IMG/VR virus record: IMGVR_UViG_3300034072_000174
Span: 1-50,457 of that record
Source of the DNA: a virus
DNA length: 50,457 nucleotides
Reading direction: 5' to 3' (one strand)
The translations under genes and the position numbers were made by a program. Under the pieces are notes generated by a model. It was not told the origin of the DNA. It ran no database searches and saw only the letters and a program-made list of their open reading frames with translations. Of this stretch, positions 33,751-42,553 are shown piece by piece. Positions within the stretch are counted from its first letter, which is position 1; each line of letters opens with the position of its first letter.

Positions 33751-34234
33751 AGTAAGTAGAAGTAACAGCGCCCAGAACGTTCTTAACAGCGATGTCTTGT
33801 TTTTCGAGTTGTTTGATAACAGAAGCTTTCTTAGCATCGTTCAAACCAGCATCCCACAGTAAGCCAGATTTCTTAACAGAAGCGGCACCACGGAATAACA
33901 GAACTACTTTGTCACCAGCAGTGGTAACAGATACGTCACCTTTAACATCACCCAGAGCATCGAAGCCTACAACAACACCAAATTTAGCGCCGTTAGCTAC
34001 AGAGCCATCGTTAGCTGGAACGTTAACTGCATCAGCAGTAAAGTCACCGGCAACTGGTTGACGATAAGCGACCAGAGTGTTGTCCCAAATAACTACTTGA
34101 CCAACACGATAAGTTTTGGTAGAAGCTTCATCAACAGATACGCCATGTTGGTAGTTGATGTTTTCTACGATTGGAAAGCTGTCCTGCATCAGAACATCTG
34201 ACAGAACTGGGCTAGAAGTTGCAATAACAGTCAT
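33740..34234 (-). CDS. head decoration protein
   Basis: The 164-residue beta-rich Val/Ala/Gly protein has YRVGQVVIWDNTLVAYR and KFGVVVGFDALGDVKGD segments, typical of lambda gpD-type decoration or stabilisation proteins. It lies between the scaffold and the major capsid gene, in the classical order. AAAGGAT precedes the start. Confidence 0.75.
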   Translation of the reverse strand: MTVIATSSPVLSDVLMQDSFPIVENINYQHGVSVDEASTKTYRVGQVVIWDNTLVAYRQPVAGDFTADAVNVPANDGSVANGAKFGVVVGFDALGDVKGDVSVTTAGDKVVLLFRGAASVKKSGLLWDAGLNDAKKASVIKQLEKQDIAVKNVLGAVTSTYYGV

Positions 34235-34253
34235 TATTGTTTATCCTTTATAA

Positions 34254-35198
34254 TTAGTAAGGTTTGTTTAATTCTGCTGCGAATGCAGCTTTCTTAATTT
34301 GTTCTGGGTCAACTTGTACGTCTTCACCAGTGGTGGTTTCTTGGAACAGGTCAGATTTTTCTACCAGTTCTTTTTTAGCTTGCAGAGATTTAATCACTAC
34401 GTCAGCAGCTTCTGGGCTAGTAGCTTTCATTACGAATAATGATTTAGCAACAGCAGTCAGTTCTTCAGCAGATACTAAGTCTTTCAGAGATGCTTCGAAT
34501 GCTGCGAATTCAACAGCTTCTTGTTCTTCTTTAGCTTTCTGTACTTGTGTACGAAGTTCAGCAACTTCCACTTCCAGAGCAGATTTCTCAACTTTGAGTT
34601 GAGTAGCTTCTGCTACGGCAGCTTCGTGAGCTTGCTCGACTTTTTCTAATTGCTCGTAGCGAGCTTTTTCTACTTGGATTTTCAAGGGGTCTTCCTCGTT
34701 TTGTTGTTGTAAAGATTTCTCGATTTGAGACTGGATAGTAGTGATAGCAATAAAGTCTTCATCACTAATTGTTTGGTTCGGGTTCTCGCTGAGAGACTTC
34801 ATAAGGGTGAACTGAGAGATACGTTCTTCTAACCACTTACTGTGTGACCAGACTTCCATACCGTCTTGCATCTTGGCTGCTTCTTCACGCTGGTACGCTT
34901 CATACTCGGTTTCATAACCAAGTAATTTTGTCAGCATTTCAGCATCTTCATACCACATGCCGAACCACTTACGTAAGAATTCTTCCATTGACATTGTTAC
35001 AGTAATCTGTTCTAATGCTTTCTGTACTTTCACTACGTCAGTTGGTTGGATACCGGAGTTAGTAGATTTTGTTACTAATACAGAATATCCGCAGGCACTT
35101 CCGCCTTGGTCTTTAGATACCAGAGCTACATGAGCGCCATTAGTATCAAAGTCGAAATTGAAAAGCTTACGCTTTGCTTTTTGTTTGCTAATTGTCAT
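34254..35198 (-). CDS. capsid scaffolding protein
   Basis: The 314-residue protein has a compact N-terminal part (GGSACGYSVLVTKS) and a long helical coiled coil at about residues 145-230, rich in Glu, Lys, Gln and Ala. The C-terminus (PEQIKKAAFAAELNKPY) is typical of scaffolds that bind the capsid. It overlaps the protease gene by ATGA, and the two act together in prohead assembly. Confidence 0.78.
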   Translation of the reverse strand: MTISKQKAKRKLFNFDFDTNGAHVALVSKDQGGSACGYSVLVTKSTNSGIQPTDVVKVQKALEQITVTMSMEEFLRKWFGMWYEDAEMLTKLLGYETEYEAYQREEAAKMQDGMEVWSHSKWLEERISQFTLMKSLSENPNQTISDEDFIAITTIQSQIEKSLQQQNEEDPLKIQVEKARYEQLEKVEQAHEAAVAEATQLKVEKSALEVEVAELRTQVQKAKEEQEAVEFAAFEASLKDLVSAEELTAVAKSLFVMKATSPEAADVVIKSLQAKKELVEKSDLFQETTTGEDVQVDPEQIKKAAFAAELNKPY

Positions 35199-35719
35199 TT
35201 AATATCCTGCCCGTAAGCTTCACAATAAACGCTCAAGCCTGTGAACGTACCATCCTTCACTTTAGGCCAAATTACATCTTCAGCTAATTCATCTGGTTCA
35301 GGGAAGTACCACTCTTGCAACCAAGTGTTCTTGCGAATAGTCACTTGCTCACCTTCTGGATTCTCGATAACGAATTCAACAGGAGAAGTGTAAGATTGCT
35401 CAATCACAGCTAAATCAGAATCGAGCATTACGCTGTGCATCAGATTAGCCTTCATGCAATGCACGTTAAACGACCTACATGCTTCGATAACGTCTTGGTC
35501 TGAGTAAGTATCACCGTGTAAGTCTTCAGTCTCCGTAGTGTCTTGTGGGGCTAATACAACCATCAATGCTCTACGTTCTTCTACATCTACAGACTTACGT
35601 AATTGGACACCTTCCGGTGTAGTGACATCACTCTCAATAACTTGCTTATGGTTTTCACTATCACCGATAGCCATGTCCAACAAGTCAAGGAACATCTTCT
35701 TTAATTTTTCTTTGTTCAT
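35195..35719 (-). CDS. prohead serine protease (XkdF-like)
   Basis: The 174-residue protein matches the XkdF/S78-type protease plan: LHGDTYSDQDVIEACRSFNV, then HCMKANLMHSVML and AVIEQSYTSPVEFVI, ending VKDGTFTGLSVYCE. His in LMHS and Ser in QSYTSP or GLSV are candidate catalytic residues. It lies between portal and scaffold as usual. The ATG overlaps the portal stop; the binding site is weak, so translation is probably coupled. Confidence 0.8.
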   Translation of the reverse strand: MNKEKLKKMFLDLLDMAIGDSENHKQVIESDVTTPEGVQLRKSVDVEERRALMVVLAPQDTTETEDLHGDTYSDQDVIEACRSFNVHCMKANLMHSVMLDSDLAVIEQSYTSPVEFVIENPEGEQVTIRKNTWLQEWYFPEPDELAEDVIWPKVKDGTFTGLSVYCEAYGQDIK

Positions 35720-37496
35720 CTACGCTTTGTTATCCATGTTAAGACTGCTATTATTACCGGATGCTGAGCCAGTCCCTGAAGGGAGACCACTTGTCATGCC
35801 GTCACCGCTACGAGTAGTCATGTCACTAAGCTTCTCGATGATCTCGTCTTCAGTAAGTTTCTCAACCTCTGTAGTATCGTAACCACACTTACGCCATAGT
35901 TGGACAAGCATTGCTTTGTCTCGTGGGAATAAGCCTGTAGCACCTAATCGTTGACCAGCTTTAGACGCTTCTTCAGCATCAGCTTCATCCAGCTCACCGA
36001 ACGTCATCACTGGCATATCATCTTCTTCAAGCTTCAGCTCATTAATGTCTGCAAGAGACTTAACAAACTCACGCTCAAATACTGTTTTGATATACATCAG
36101 CATACGTTCCATGTAGAAAGCATGGACACTGCGACTACTATCTGATAGGCTATGTGAACCTGTGTCACCCTGACCAACCAGAAGGAAGGAAGCGCCTAGT
36201 ACATTAAGAATATCTTTCTTACGAGCTTCAATCAGTTCAGATGTTTTATAGGCTTTACTACCACCATCGACACCCTTCAGTTCAACATCGTAAACGTATT
36301 TACCGTTACCTGTTTCACCGTGTGTGTCTGAACCTAAGAGGATATATGTTTGATCGCCAGCATGAATAGCGGCAGCATTCTTTTGTAATGCTCGGAGGGT
36401 TTGTGCTTCTAAACTATCAGCATCTTCAGCAGCTTTGTTGATGTGGTCATTCGGGACACGTAATACAAGGACACCCATTTGTTCAAAGTGATTCGTTAAT
36501 TCACTCCAGCGACATTATTCGCTTCTCTATGTTTCCATAAAGTTCAGACTATATCTTCATCCTTATAGGATGCTTTCCATTTCGAGCTACTTAGCCCTAC
36601 GCCTCTCGGCTAGTCGTTACACGTTCTCATTACTGAGCTTCGCTCGGTATTGTCTCCAACATTACTTGGTAAGAGTTTCACCGAATTAGAAAAGTTATTC
36701 AATGTGTATTGCTACACAAGGGGGCAGTTCTACCCAAGTCCTTGCTCACCCCAACAACCTCATAGCTTGTAATCATTTCAAGCTCTTTCCAAGATTTAAA
36801 GCAGTCGTATAGATCTGATTTACCTTGAGGATTGTTGCCTGTACTATTCCAACTAAACAACATAAACTTTTCTCTACGAACAAATTTATCTGTTAAGTTT
36901 TGTACAGTGAAAGGGTTGATATTACTTTGTCCAATAACTGTAGCTGGCATCCATTGATGTAAACCAACCAAATCTCGCTTCAATACAGCATCATCAAACA
37001 CCCACTCACGAACACTCTTTTGAGCGCGAGGAGCAAGCTTTGCATATTTATATTTGTATTTACCAGACCACTTAATACTATCATTCTTTGCAAACACTTT
37101 CTCAAGCCAAGCAAATCCGTATTTACGGAATGTGATAATATTTGTGATAGCGTCATACCAACTATTACCAACGAAGTTCTTGATGTTCCAATTAAGGAAG
37201 GCAGCGAAGTCTTTCGATTGTTCGCTTCCAGATACACCAGCAATGAACTTAGTGGCTAGGAGGGATTTAGTAAGGAATACTTCCCCAGCAGTTAAGCCTT
37301 GGCTAACGGCAGAGGTAGAAGCCATCTTATCGTATGTGGCTAAGCTATGAGGAAACTGTAATTCTTTCTTAGCAGATTCTTCAATGTAGCCGCCGATGGC
37401 CTTTAGATATGGATTGCCGATCTCCCCTAAGCGAAGACGACTGTCTGAGCTAGAGGGATTAGATTCAGCTTTCTCAATTTGAATTGTTTCTGACAT
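35720..37496 (-). CDS. portal protein, gene split by a group I intron
   Basis: Exon 1 is 36732-37496 and exon 2 is 35720-36493. Joining them gives 513 codons (512 residues) with the junction SKDLG/NHFEQMGVLVLRV. The product resembles the DUF935/Mu gp29 portal class: a helical N-terminus, DAITNIITFRKYGFAWLEKVF, FVRREKFMLFSWNSTGNNPQG, KSWKELEMITSYEV, and a long C-terminal helical region. The gene adjoins terL upstream and the protease downstream. Without splicing exon 1 stops after eight intron codons. Confidence 0.85.
36494..36731 (-). ncRNA. group I intron in the portal gene (238 bases, ORF-less)
   Basis: The intron starts after a T (exon end CTTGGGT pairs with GCCC downstream to form P1 with a G-U pair) and ends in G. 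The core has TCTAATTCGGTGAAA, AATACCGAGC, and the P7 halves GACTA (in GTAACGACTAGCC) and TAGTC (in AAGATATAGTC), hallmarks of phage IA introns. No ORF is inside. It shares core words with the first terL intron. Confidence 0.92.
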
Positions 37497-37508
37497 TATC
37501 CCCTCAGA

Positions 37509-39555
37509 TTATGAATTAAGGTCATATTGCGCTTTGATTGTGGGATCGTTGAGAGCGGTTAGTTTTGGGACTGTGTAGGTTTTGATTGTATTCAATGCGT
37601 TAAATGCTGACGCCACACAGTCAGGTATGTCATCCTTGTACGTTTTTGTGCTGCGCTCTCCTGAAAACTTCTCAAGAGATAGCAAATAAAACTCTAATGT
37701 AGCTGCGTCAAAGGTACTGGATACAATTTTAACTAATCCATTTTCCGCAGCCGAGGCAAACGGCGCAAACTTTGTCATCTTGGATTTGTTACTTGGCATA
37801 GGGTCTGCTTTAACAACATAACCTTTACCTATTAACTTCTTAGATGATTCAATGAATTCGTATTTACCGGAAGCTGATGGATCTTTTGGAAAGATGATAG
37901 TCATATCTGAGCCATCTTGTTTAGCCTGAAGCTCTATAAGATTGTCTCGCTCACCTACAGTCTTTCTAACTACTCCAAGGACTTTGCTATCTGGATCTTT
38001 GAAACTGGGATGGAAGTCACCGAAAATATAGTAGTAACCTTCTTTGTCTTTAGCCATACCTACTTGTGATGTGTAATCAGGACTCGGTTCTTTATCAGAA
38101 GGGGCAGTACCAGCTTTATCGTAAGCTCTGACGCACTTAGCACCTAGAGGGATCTTATCTGCCACCGCACACCACTTTCTGTCGAAGTACAAGCTATTAG
38201 ATGGACGAACTTTCCAGTTACCATCTAATAATCTCGCTCTGTCAATGGGGTTCAAACCTTCAAGCCAAGCAAGATAATCACTATTTTGCTCCAACATTCG
38301 GGGGTTGTCCCTGATTGTGCTACCAATAAAGCTGAAGCTAATTGGTTTCACATTATCACCGTATGTGGCTTTTAATTCTTCTGGTGTATCACCCCAAAGA
38401 TATTGCCCACCTTGTAAAATGAACCAGCGTATTACACCAGCTCTTTCTTCGATAGGGAAACCGTCTTCATCTAACCACCAAGAAATCATCTCTGCTATCT
38501 TGTGGTCTGGATCGGGATTGCAACTTATGACCATTCGTGAAGGATACTTACTCTCAGAGCGCATTCGTGACATCAAATATTCTATTTGAGACCAGTCAAA
38601 TTGCGTTCCTTCGTCAAAAGCTATGAACGTATCGTTTTGTTAAGTATACTTCGCTAAAGTATACCCTGCCTTGGCAGCTATATGTTTCCATATAGACCCG
38701 ACTATATCTTCACCGTTAACTAAATAATACGGTGTCCCCCATTTCCACCCGCTTGGGTGTACGGCTTTCGCCTAGTCTGTGAACCTTCTTACTTTCGTAA
38801 GCTTGGCTGCTGATTGTCCAATCTCAAACATTGTTACACGTAGTAGTTTAAGCTCTAAGGAGTTTCCAGCAATTAAAGGGATTATTCACTGTAATATTAC
38901 TACTACAGGCAGCGTAATTGTCACTGTAAACCTTGGTGATTGTACTTGTCTTTCTCTGTCTCCATGTGAGACCATTTCATTTTAAAACCAGTAGGAAACT
39001 TAGCTTCTAATGAATGCTCTGACATACGAGGACGGAGTTCTGTGGGTAGCTGCATGTACATATTACGTGCAGTATCGAATACACCACCAAGACCTTTGAT
39101 TTGAACTGTTGTTCTGCGGAATACAATTGCATTTGCTTTTGGGTCATCTACATAAAGCAAAGGGAGCATTTGTAATAGGAAACTTTTGCCGGAACCGGCT
39201 GCCAAATATTATGTAGTCGCTACGCTACTCTGCCTTTTCAAGCAGGATCGGGTCATATCTTCATCCCAGAGGGAGTCTACCGTTTCGGATAATCAATCGC
39301 TTATTACCCTACGCCCTGACTAGGGCTGACCTCCACACACGCCATTACGCTTGGCTCGGTATTAGCATAGAGCTTAGCCCCTTAGCTTTCACCGAATTAG
39401 ATAGATTCTTAGATACACATTACTGTGTTCTGTGGCGCAAGTTCACCACCCATGATTAAAATTTGAGCCTTACAGTCAACAATCATTTGTTGTTTTTTAG
39501 ATGTAGGTCCAAAAGGTAATCTTATCTCGCGGGGTTGTTTTTGTTTAGTTGTCAT
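37509..39555 (-). CDS. terminase large subunit, gene split by two group I introns
   Basis: Exons are 39445-39555, 38923-39202 and 37509-38632; joined they give 505 codons (504 residues) in frame. The product packages DNA. The Walker A motif GGAAGSGKS is created across intron 1. HQGLQYDTFIAFDE, with Walker B, is created across intron 2. The C-terminal nuclease has RAYDKAGT and a late Asp in IPDCVASAFNAL. GAGGAG precedes the ATG. It is followed by the portal gene 12 bases later. Confidence 0.95.
38633..38922 (-). ncRNA. group I intron 2 of terL (290 bases, ORF-less)
   Basis: Exon 2 ends CAGT and pairs with GCTG of the intron to form P1; the intron ends in G, giving HQGLQ-Y-DTFIAFDE. The P7 halves are GACTA (CACAGACTAGGCG) and TAGTC (AAGATATAGTC). 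The core (TTTAATTGCTGGAAA, CAATCAGCAGCCAAGC) differs from the other two introns, so it is a separate acquisition. A GTATACTT/AAGTATAC hairpin lies near its 3' end. Confidence 0.92.
39203..39444 (-). ncRNA. group I intron 1 of terL (242 bases, ORF-less)
   Basis: The exon end GTGGT pairs with GCCAC of the intron as P1 (five pairs with terminal G-U), and the intron ends in G before GCAGCCGG. The core words TCTAATTCGGTGAAA and AATACCGAGC match the portal intron. P7 is GGTCA with TGACC (in AAGATATGACC), a compensatory change from the GACTA/TAGTC of the other two introns, which supports the fold. Confidence 0.92.
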
Positions 39556-39609
39556 AAAACTCCTCTTAGTTATAAATACTCAGGGGAATACTTATAAATA
39601 AGAGCCAGA

Positions 39610-40761
39610 CTAATCTGGCGTAATATACTTTAACAATATGTCTAATACAAGACTGAAGTCTTTACGGTGGAATGTCTCTGTATAACCAGAACCCATTTCT
39701 TGTTTTGTAATTATACCTCTTTCGATACCAGAAGATATAATCTCACTCTCAAGTTTGCGTATAACGTACCCATCAGGGTTCTCAAGGTAGTATATTACAG
39801 ACACTGGGTACTTACATTTCTGTTGTATCTGCTTTAATCTTTTATCTAAATTATTCGTTATACCAAATTTCAGCACATCGTCAGTAACTTTCAATAAATA
39901 AAAAGTACCTCCCATAGTGCTTCTATAACCAACCCTTTGATTCGAGCATCTAGGGCAACCAGCGGCATAAAGATGACTGTTAGGTGCTTGAGAAAACACA
40001 CCATGATCTCTACATATGATGTCTATCTTAGTATGTTGATTTTTGTAATCAACTAATGAATAGTCATATTTATCACCATGCACTTTCTTAGCTAACGCTA
40101 TGTATTCTTCTGTTGTGAACTTAAACATCTCTGCTTTAGCTAGTGAAGCACACTTAGTACAACCAATTGTAGTTAGATGGTGATCAGCCCTTTGAGTGAC
40201 TACTCCGTGTAACTTACATTCATATGTAATATACTTACTCTTACCAACATACTCAGTAATAGAGTAGTCGTATTTGTCACCATGAATTTGTTTTGCCTTT
40301 TCTACATATTGTTCTTTACTGAACATTTGACGTTTGGAACTATTACTTGCTGCACAAAGTTTACACCCAACCTTACCTGATGTGTGATCATGTAAACTTT
40401 GTTTAAACACTCCGTGCTCTGGGCAAACAATCTCTATAATATCTTTAGATTTTACTTTGTCTGGCACTAGACTATAATCATATTTACCGTCGTGTGCAGA
40501 GGTTGCTTTGTCAATATAATACTGTCTAGGTTTGCTTGTAGCTTCAGCAATTCGGTCTATTGCACAAAGTTTACATCCATGTCTAGCGGATGTATGACTA
40601 TTTGGTGTAACTTCAAATATAAAATCATGCTGAATACACCGAACTTTTACCTTATTACAAGCTTTAGTGTAAACAGACAAAGAATAATCATACTTATCTC
40701 CGTGAACACTTCTAGCTTTAATAATAAACGTTTCTAAATCTTCTATTTCGTGCTTTGCCAA
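39610..40761 (-). CDS. GIY-YIG homing-type endonuclease with four DNA-binding repeats
   Basis: The 383-residue protein starts at TTG. It has four repeats of about 60 residues (A-x(2)-VHGDKYDYS ... C-x(2)-HG-x-F ... H ... GC-x(2)-CA), starting near residues 15, 75, 135 and 190. This is the zinc-like repeat family seen in phage mobile genes. The C-terminal 100 residues begin GTFYLLKVTDDVLKFGITNN and resemble a GIY-YIG nuclease of the T5orf172 class. It lies next to the intron-bearing terL gene, which suggests a role in intron mobility. Confidence 0.8.
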   Translation of the reverse strand: MAKHEIEDLETFIIKARSVHGDKYDYSLSVYTKACNKVKVRCIQHDFIFEVTPNSHTSARHGCKLCAIDRIAEATSKPRQYYIDKATSAHDGKYDYSLVPDKVKSKDIIEIVCPEHGVFKQSLHDHTSGKVGCKLCAASNSSKRQMFSKEQYVEKAKQIHGDKYDYSITEYVGKSKYITYECKLHGVVTQRADHHLTTIGCTKCASLAKAEMFKFTTEEYIALAKKVHGDKYDYSLVDYKNQHTKIDIICRDHGVFSQAPNSHLYAAGCPRCSNQRVGYRSTMGGTFYLLKVTDDVLKFGITNNLDKRLKQIQQKCKYPVSVIYYLENPDGYVIRKLESEIISSGIERGIITKQEMGSGYTETFHRKDFSLVLDILLKYITPD

Positions 40762-41134
40762 TTAATTAAACCTTAATAATTATCACCCTACTCTTAGCCG
40801 TTGGCGTAAGAAAGAGATGTGTTTCTTAGACTAATGTAAGATGATAATTATTAAAATCTTACATCTCGAATTGCGAACAATTATTTTTCAACGATTTCTC
40901 GTTACGGACACGCCAATACCCGTTTAAAACAATATTTGAACAAACAGCCCCTAACGGGGCTGCTCATCCTCCCAGACATTCCAAATCGCAATGCTTGGAT
41001 ACGTGTAGGGGTGGAACATAAATGTTCTGTAAACTTTATTAATTCGCTAACGGGGTTAATATCCAACCAGCTTCACGCTGTTCCGCGCTCTATAACTCCA
41101 GCAAACCACATCCCATGTGAGGATGCTGAATTCT
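40762..41134. other. 373-base non-coding region
   Basis: No convincing gene is present. The region holds a terminator for the gene to the right (40940-40962), an inverted repeat TGTAAGAT/ATCTTACA near 40836-40864, and CGCTCTATAAC at 41086-41096, a motif shared with the intergenic region at 14927-14937 (opposite orientation). The part next to the GIY-YIG gene shows no clear promoter. Confidence 0.5.
40940..40962 (-). terminator. intrinsic terminator
   Basis: On the minus strand CAGCCCC and GGGGCTG form a 7-bp stem with loop GTTA and a TTTGTT tail. It follows the 142-residue gene and isolates it from the GIY-YIG gene. Confidence 0.75.
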
Positions 41135-41563
41135 TTATTTCTTAGCTTTAGTGGCAGCCTTCTTTACAACCGGCTTAGCTTCTACTGCTGTTTCAACAAC
41201 CACTTCCGTAGCCTGTTCTACTTCAATTGTAGCTGCTTCCGCTACATCTGTCAAATCTTTTTCAATAACAGACATCATAAATACATACTTTCTATCGAAG
41301 ATGAATGTCACTCGAAGCAACGTACCTACAATACTACGAATATCATCTTCTGTCAAATCTTTTGCATTGTTTACAACGTAGTCAATCACTTCGTGTAACT
41401 GAGCAAATCGAATAGTATTACCACCAACACTGTAATCGGTGCTAACATTGGTAAACATTTTTCCATTAATTTCTTTCCAGAAATCAGCATATGTTCCATT
41501 CTTCACTGCTTCATAAATTGCTGGCAAGAAGCTACTCACGCCATGATAAGTTAAATTCTTCAT
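41135..41563 (-). CDS. hypothetical protein with Ala/Lys-rich tail
   Basis: I place the start at the ATG after AGGAAATACA, giving 142 residues. The frame is open further upstream through the leader hairpin, but that part has no binding site. Residues 1-95 are a compact domain (TYHGVSSFLPAIYEAVKNG, LHEVIDYVVNNAKDLTEDD). The last 40 residues are low complexity with Ala, Val and Lys (KPVVKKAATKAKK), like histone-type DNA-binding tails. Function is unknown. Confidence 0.72.
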   Translation of the reverse strand: MKNLTYHGVSSFLPAIYEAVKNGTYADFWKEINGKMFTNVSTDYSVGGNTIRFAQLHEVIDYVVNNAKDLTEDDIRSIVGTLLRVTFIFDRKYVFMMSVIEKDLTDVAEAATIEVEQATEVVVETAVEAKPVVKKAATKAKK

Positions 41564-41601
41564 TGTATTTCCTGTATAAATTACATTCTCTAAAATAAAA
41601 G

Positions 41602-41654
41602 CCCCGTTACGACGAGGAGAGGTGTGCAGAGGAGGATGCACCATCGTAACGGGG
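41602..41654 (-). promoter_or_regulatory. structured leader hairpin, attenuator candidate
   Basis: CCCCGTTACGA and TCGTAACGGGG form an 11-bp perfect stem. Inside it GGTG-T-GCA can pair with TGCACC. On the minus strand the outer stem is followed by CTTTTATTTT, giving a terminator-like end 40 bases before the gene at 41563. An upstream segment (41728-41737) is complementary to the loop for ten bases (41618-41627). Confidence 0.6.
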
Positions 41655-41862
41655 AAGGAGGGAACACATCACTGTGTTTTATTTTAATCGCTATCTTATG
41701 GTGATAGCTGGAGGAGAGAAGAAAGTGGCACACCTCTGCCAAGGTTTACACTTTGAGGGATTATAAGTGTATTGTACCATCACTACGCTAGTTTTGCCCT
41801 ATGCGTTTTGAAATCTTTATAGAATGTAATTGAAATTGATTACTTATTGGAATGTAATTGAA
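41655..41862. other. non-coding leader downstream of terS
   Basis: No gene is visible. It holds AACACA/TGTGTT and CTATC/GATAG hairpins near 41671-41708, the loop-complementary segment 41728-41737, and two exact copies of GAATGTAATTGAA at 41822-41834 and 41850-41862, the second ending at the terS stop codon. Confidence 0.5.
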
Positions 41863-42225
41863 TTAGCCAACAGAGCCAAATTTAACAACTACACCTTCAT
41901 ATGTTTCTTCTTGTGTGTCAGCCATGTCTTCGACATCTGATTGTTTAGCTCGTTGAAGCTCCACTTTTTCGTTGTGGATAAGAAGCTCAAACCATTTACC
42001 GCTAAGGTAAACGTGAATCTTAATAGCTGCTCCAACATCACCACGTTCTTCTAACGTAGCTGCAAGCTCTTGTAATTTCTTTAGAGAGGCAGGACCAGCT
42101 AATGACAGCATAGACTCTAACTTTGCTTTAGAGTGTTTACCTTTAGCCCCCGGCCTGCGTCCTGATGGGTTCCCAGACTTGCCCTTGGAAAAGCGGCCTT
42201 TGTCGTCACGAATTTCGTCTGTCAT
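41863..42225 (-). CDS. terminase small subunit candidate (DUF5681-like)
   Basis: The 120-residue protein has the N-terminal GRFSKGKSGNPSGRRPGAK motif, typical of a family found as small terminase or terminase-linked DNA-binding proteins, followed by helices (KLESMLSLAGPASLKKLQEL, GAAIKIHVYLSGKWFELL). It is upstream of terL in the same direction, with a GIY-YIG gene and one hypothetical gene between them. AGAGGAA precedes the start and a good promoter lies before it. Confidence 0.7.
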   Translation of the reverse strand: MTDEIRDDKGRFSKGKSGNPSGRRPGAKGKHSKAKLESMLSLAGPASLKKLQELAATLEERGDVGAAIKIHVYLSGKWFELLIHNEKVELQRAKQSDVEDMADTQEETYEGVVVKFGSVG

Positions 42226-42248
42226 ATTATATTCCTCTTACATCCACT

Positions 42249-42277
42249 AATGTATCATTGACTTCTTGATTTGTCAA
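42249..42277 (-). promoter_or_regulatory. sigma-70 promoter for the terminase/structural block
   Basis: On the minus strand TTGACA (42272-42277) and TACATT (42249-42254) are 17 bases apart, 24 bases before terS. It may start the long late transcript. Confidence 0.7.
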
Positions 42278-42289
42278 GAGATATTTAAT

Positions 42290-42541
42290 TTAATTATCAA
42301 AATATGAATAATAGAAGTCGGAATGACTTTCGGAATGTAATGATGGGCTTGCTCCTTCAGAGCAATTTTCTAATGTAAATACTGGAGAGTATTGCTTCTC
42401 TTTTGAAGCGTTGATACAGCTATTACAAAGCCCTACAAGCTCATCTGAATTGGGGTATGTACGTTTTTGTTCGCCTGTATCTAATAAGCGATTACAAGCC
42501 ATACAGCGGCTTATAAAACCTGTGATTGATCTGTTTGTCAT
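42290..42541 (-). CDS. small zinc-ribbon-like protein
   Basis: The 83-residue protein has two CxxC pairs (RCMACNR at residues 13-18 and LCNSCIN near residue 40), a spacing typical of zinc ribbons or treble clefs. The C-terminal half is Ser/Glu-rich and probably flexible. The ribosome binding site is weak. It may be a transcription or host-interaction factor; not recognised. Confidence 0.65.
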   Translation of the reverse strand: MTNRSITGFISRCMACNRLLDTGEQKRTYPNSDELVGLCNSCINASKEKQYSPVFTLENCSEGASPSLHSESHSDFYYSYFDN

Positions 42542-42553
42542 ATTGTTATTCTT

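Noticed and set aside
40836-40864. TGTAAGAT/ATCTTACA inverted repeat as a terminator
   Set aside because: There is no T-tract and no gene ends just before it in either direction; it is noted only as part of the non-coding region.
40762-41134. A fourth group I intron beside the GIY-YIG gene
   Set aside because: No AAGATATAGTC-like core or P7 pairing was found and no split gene flanks the region.
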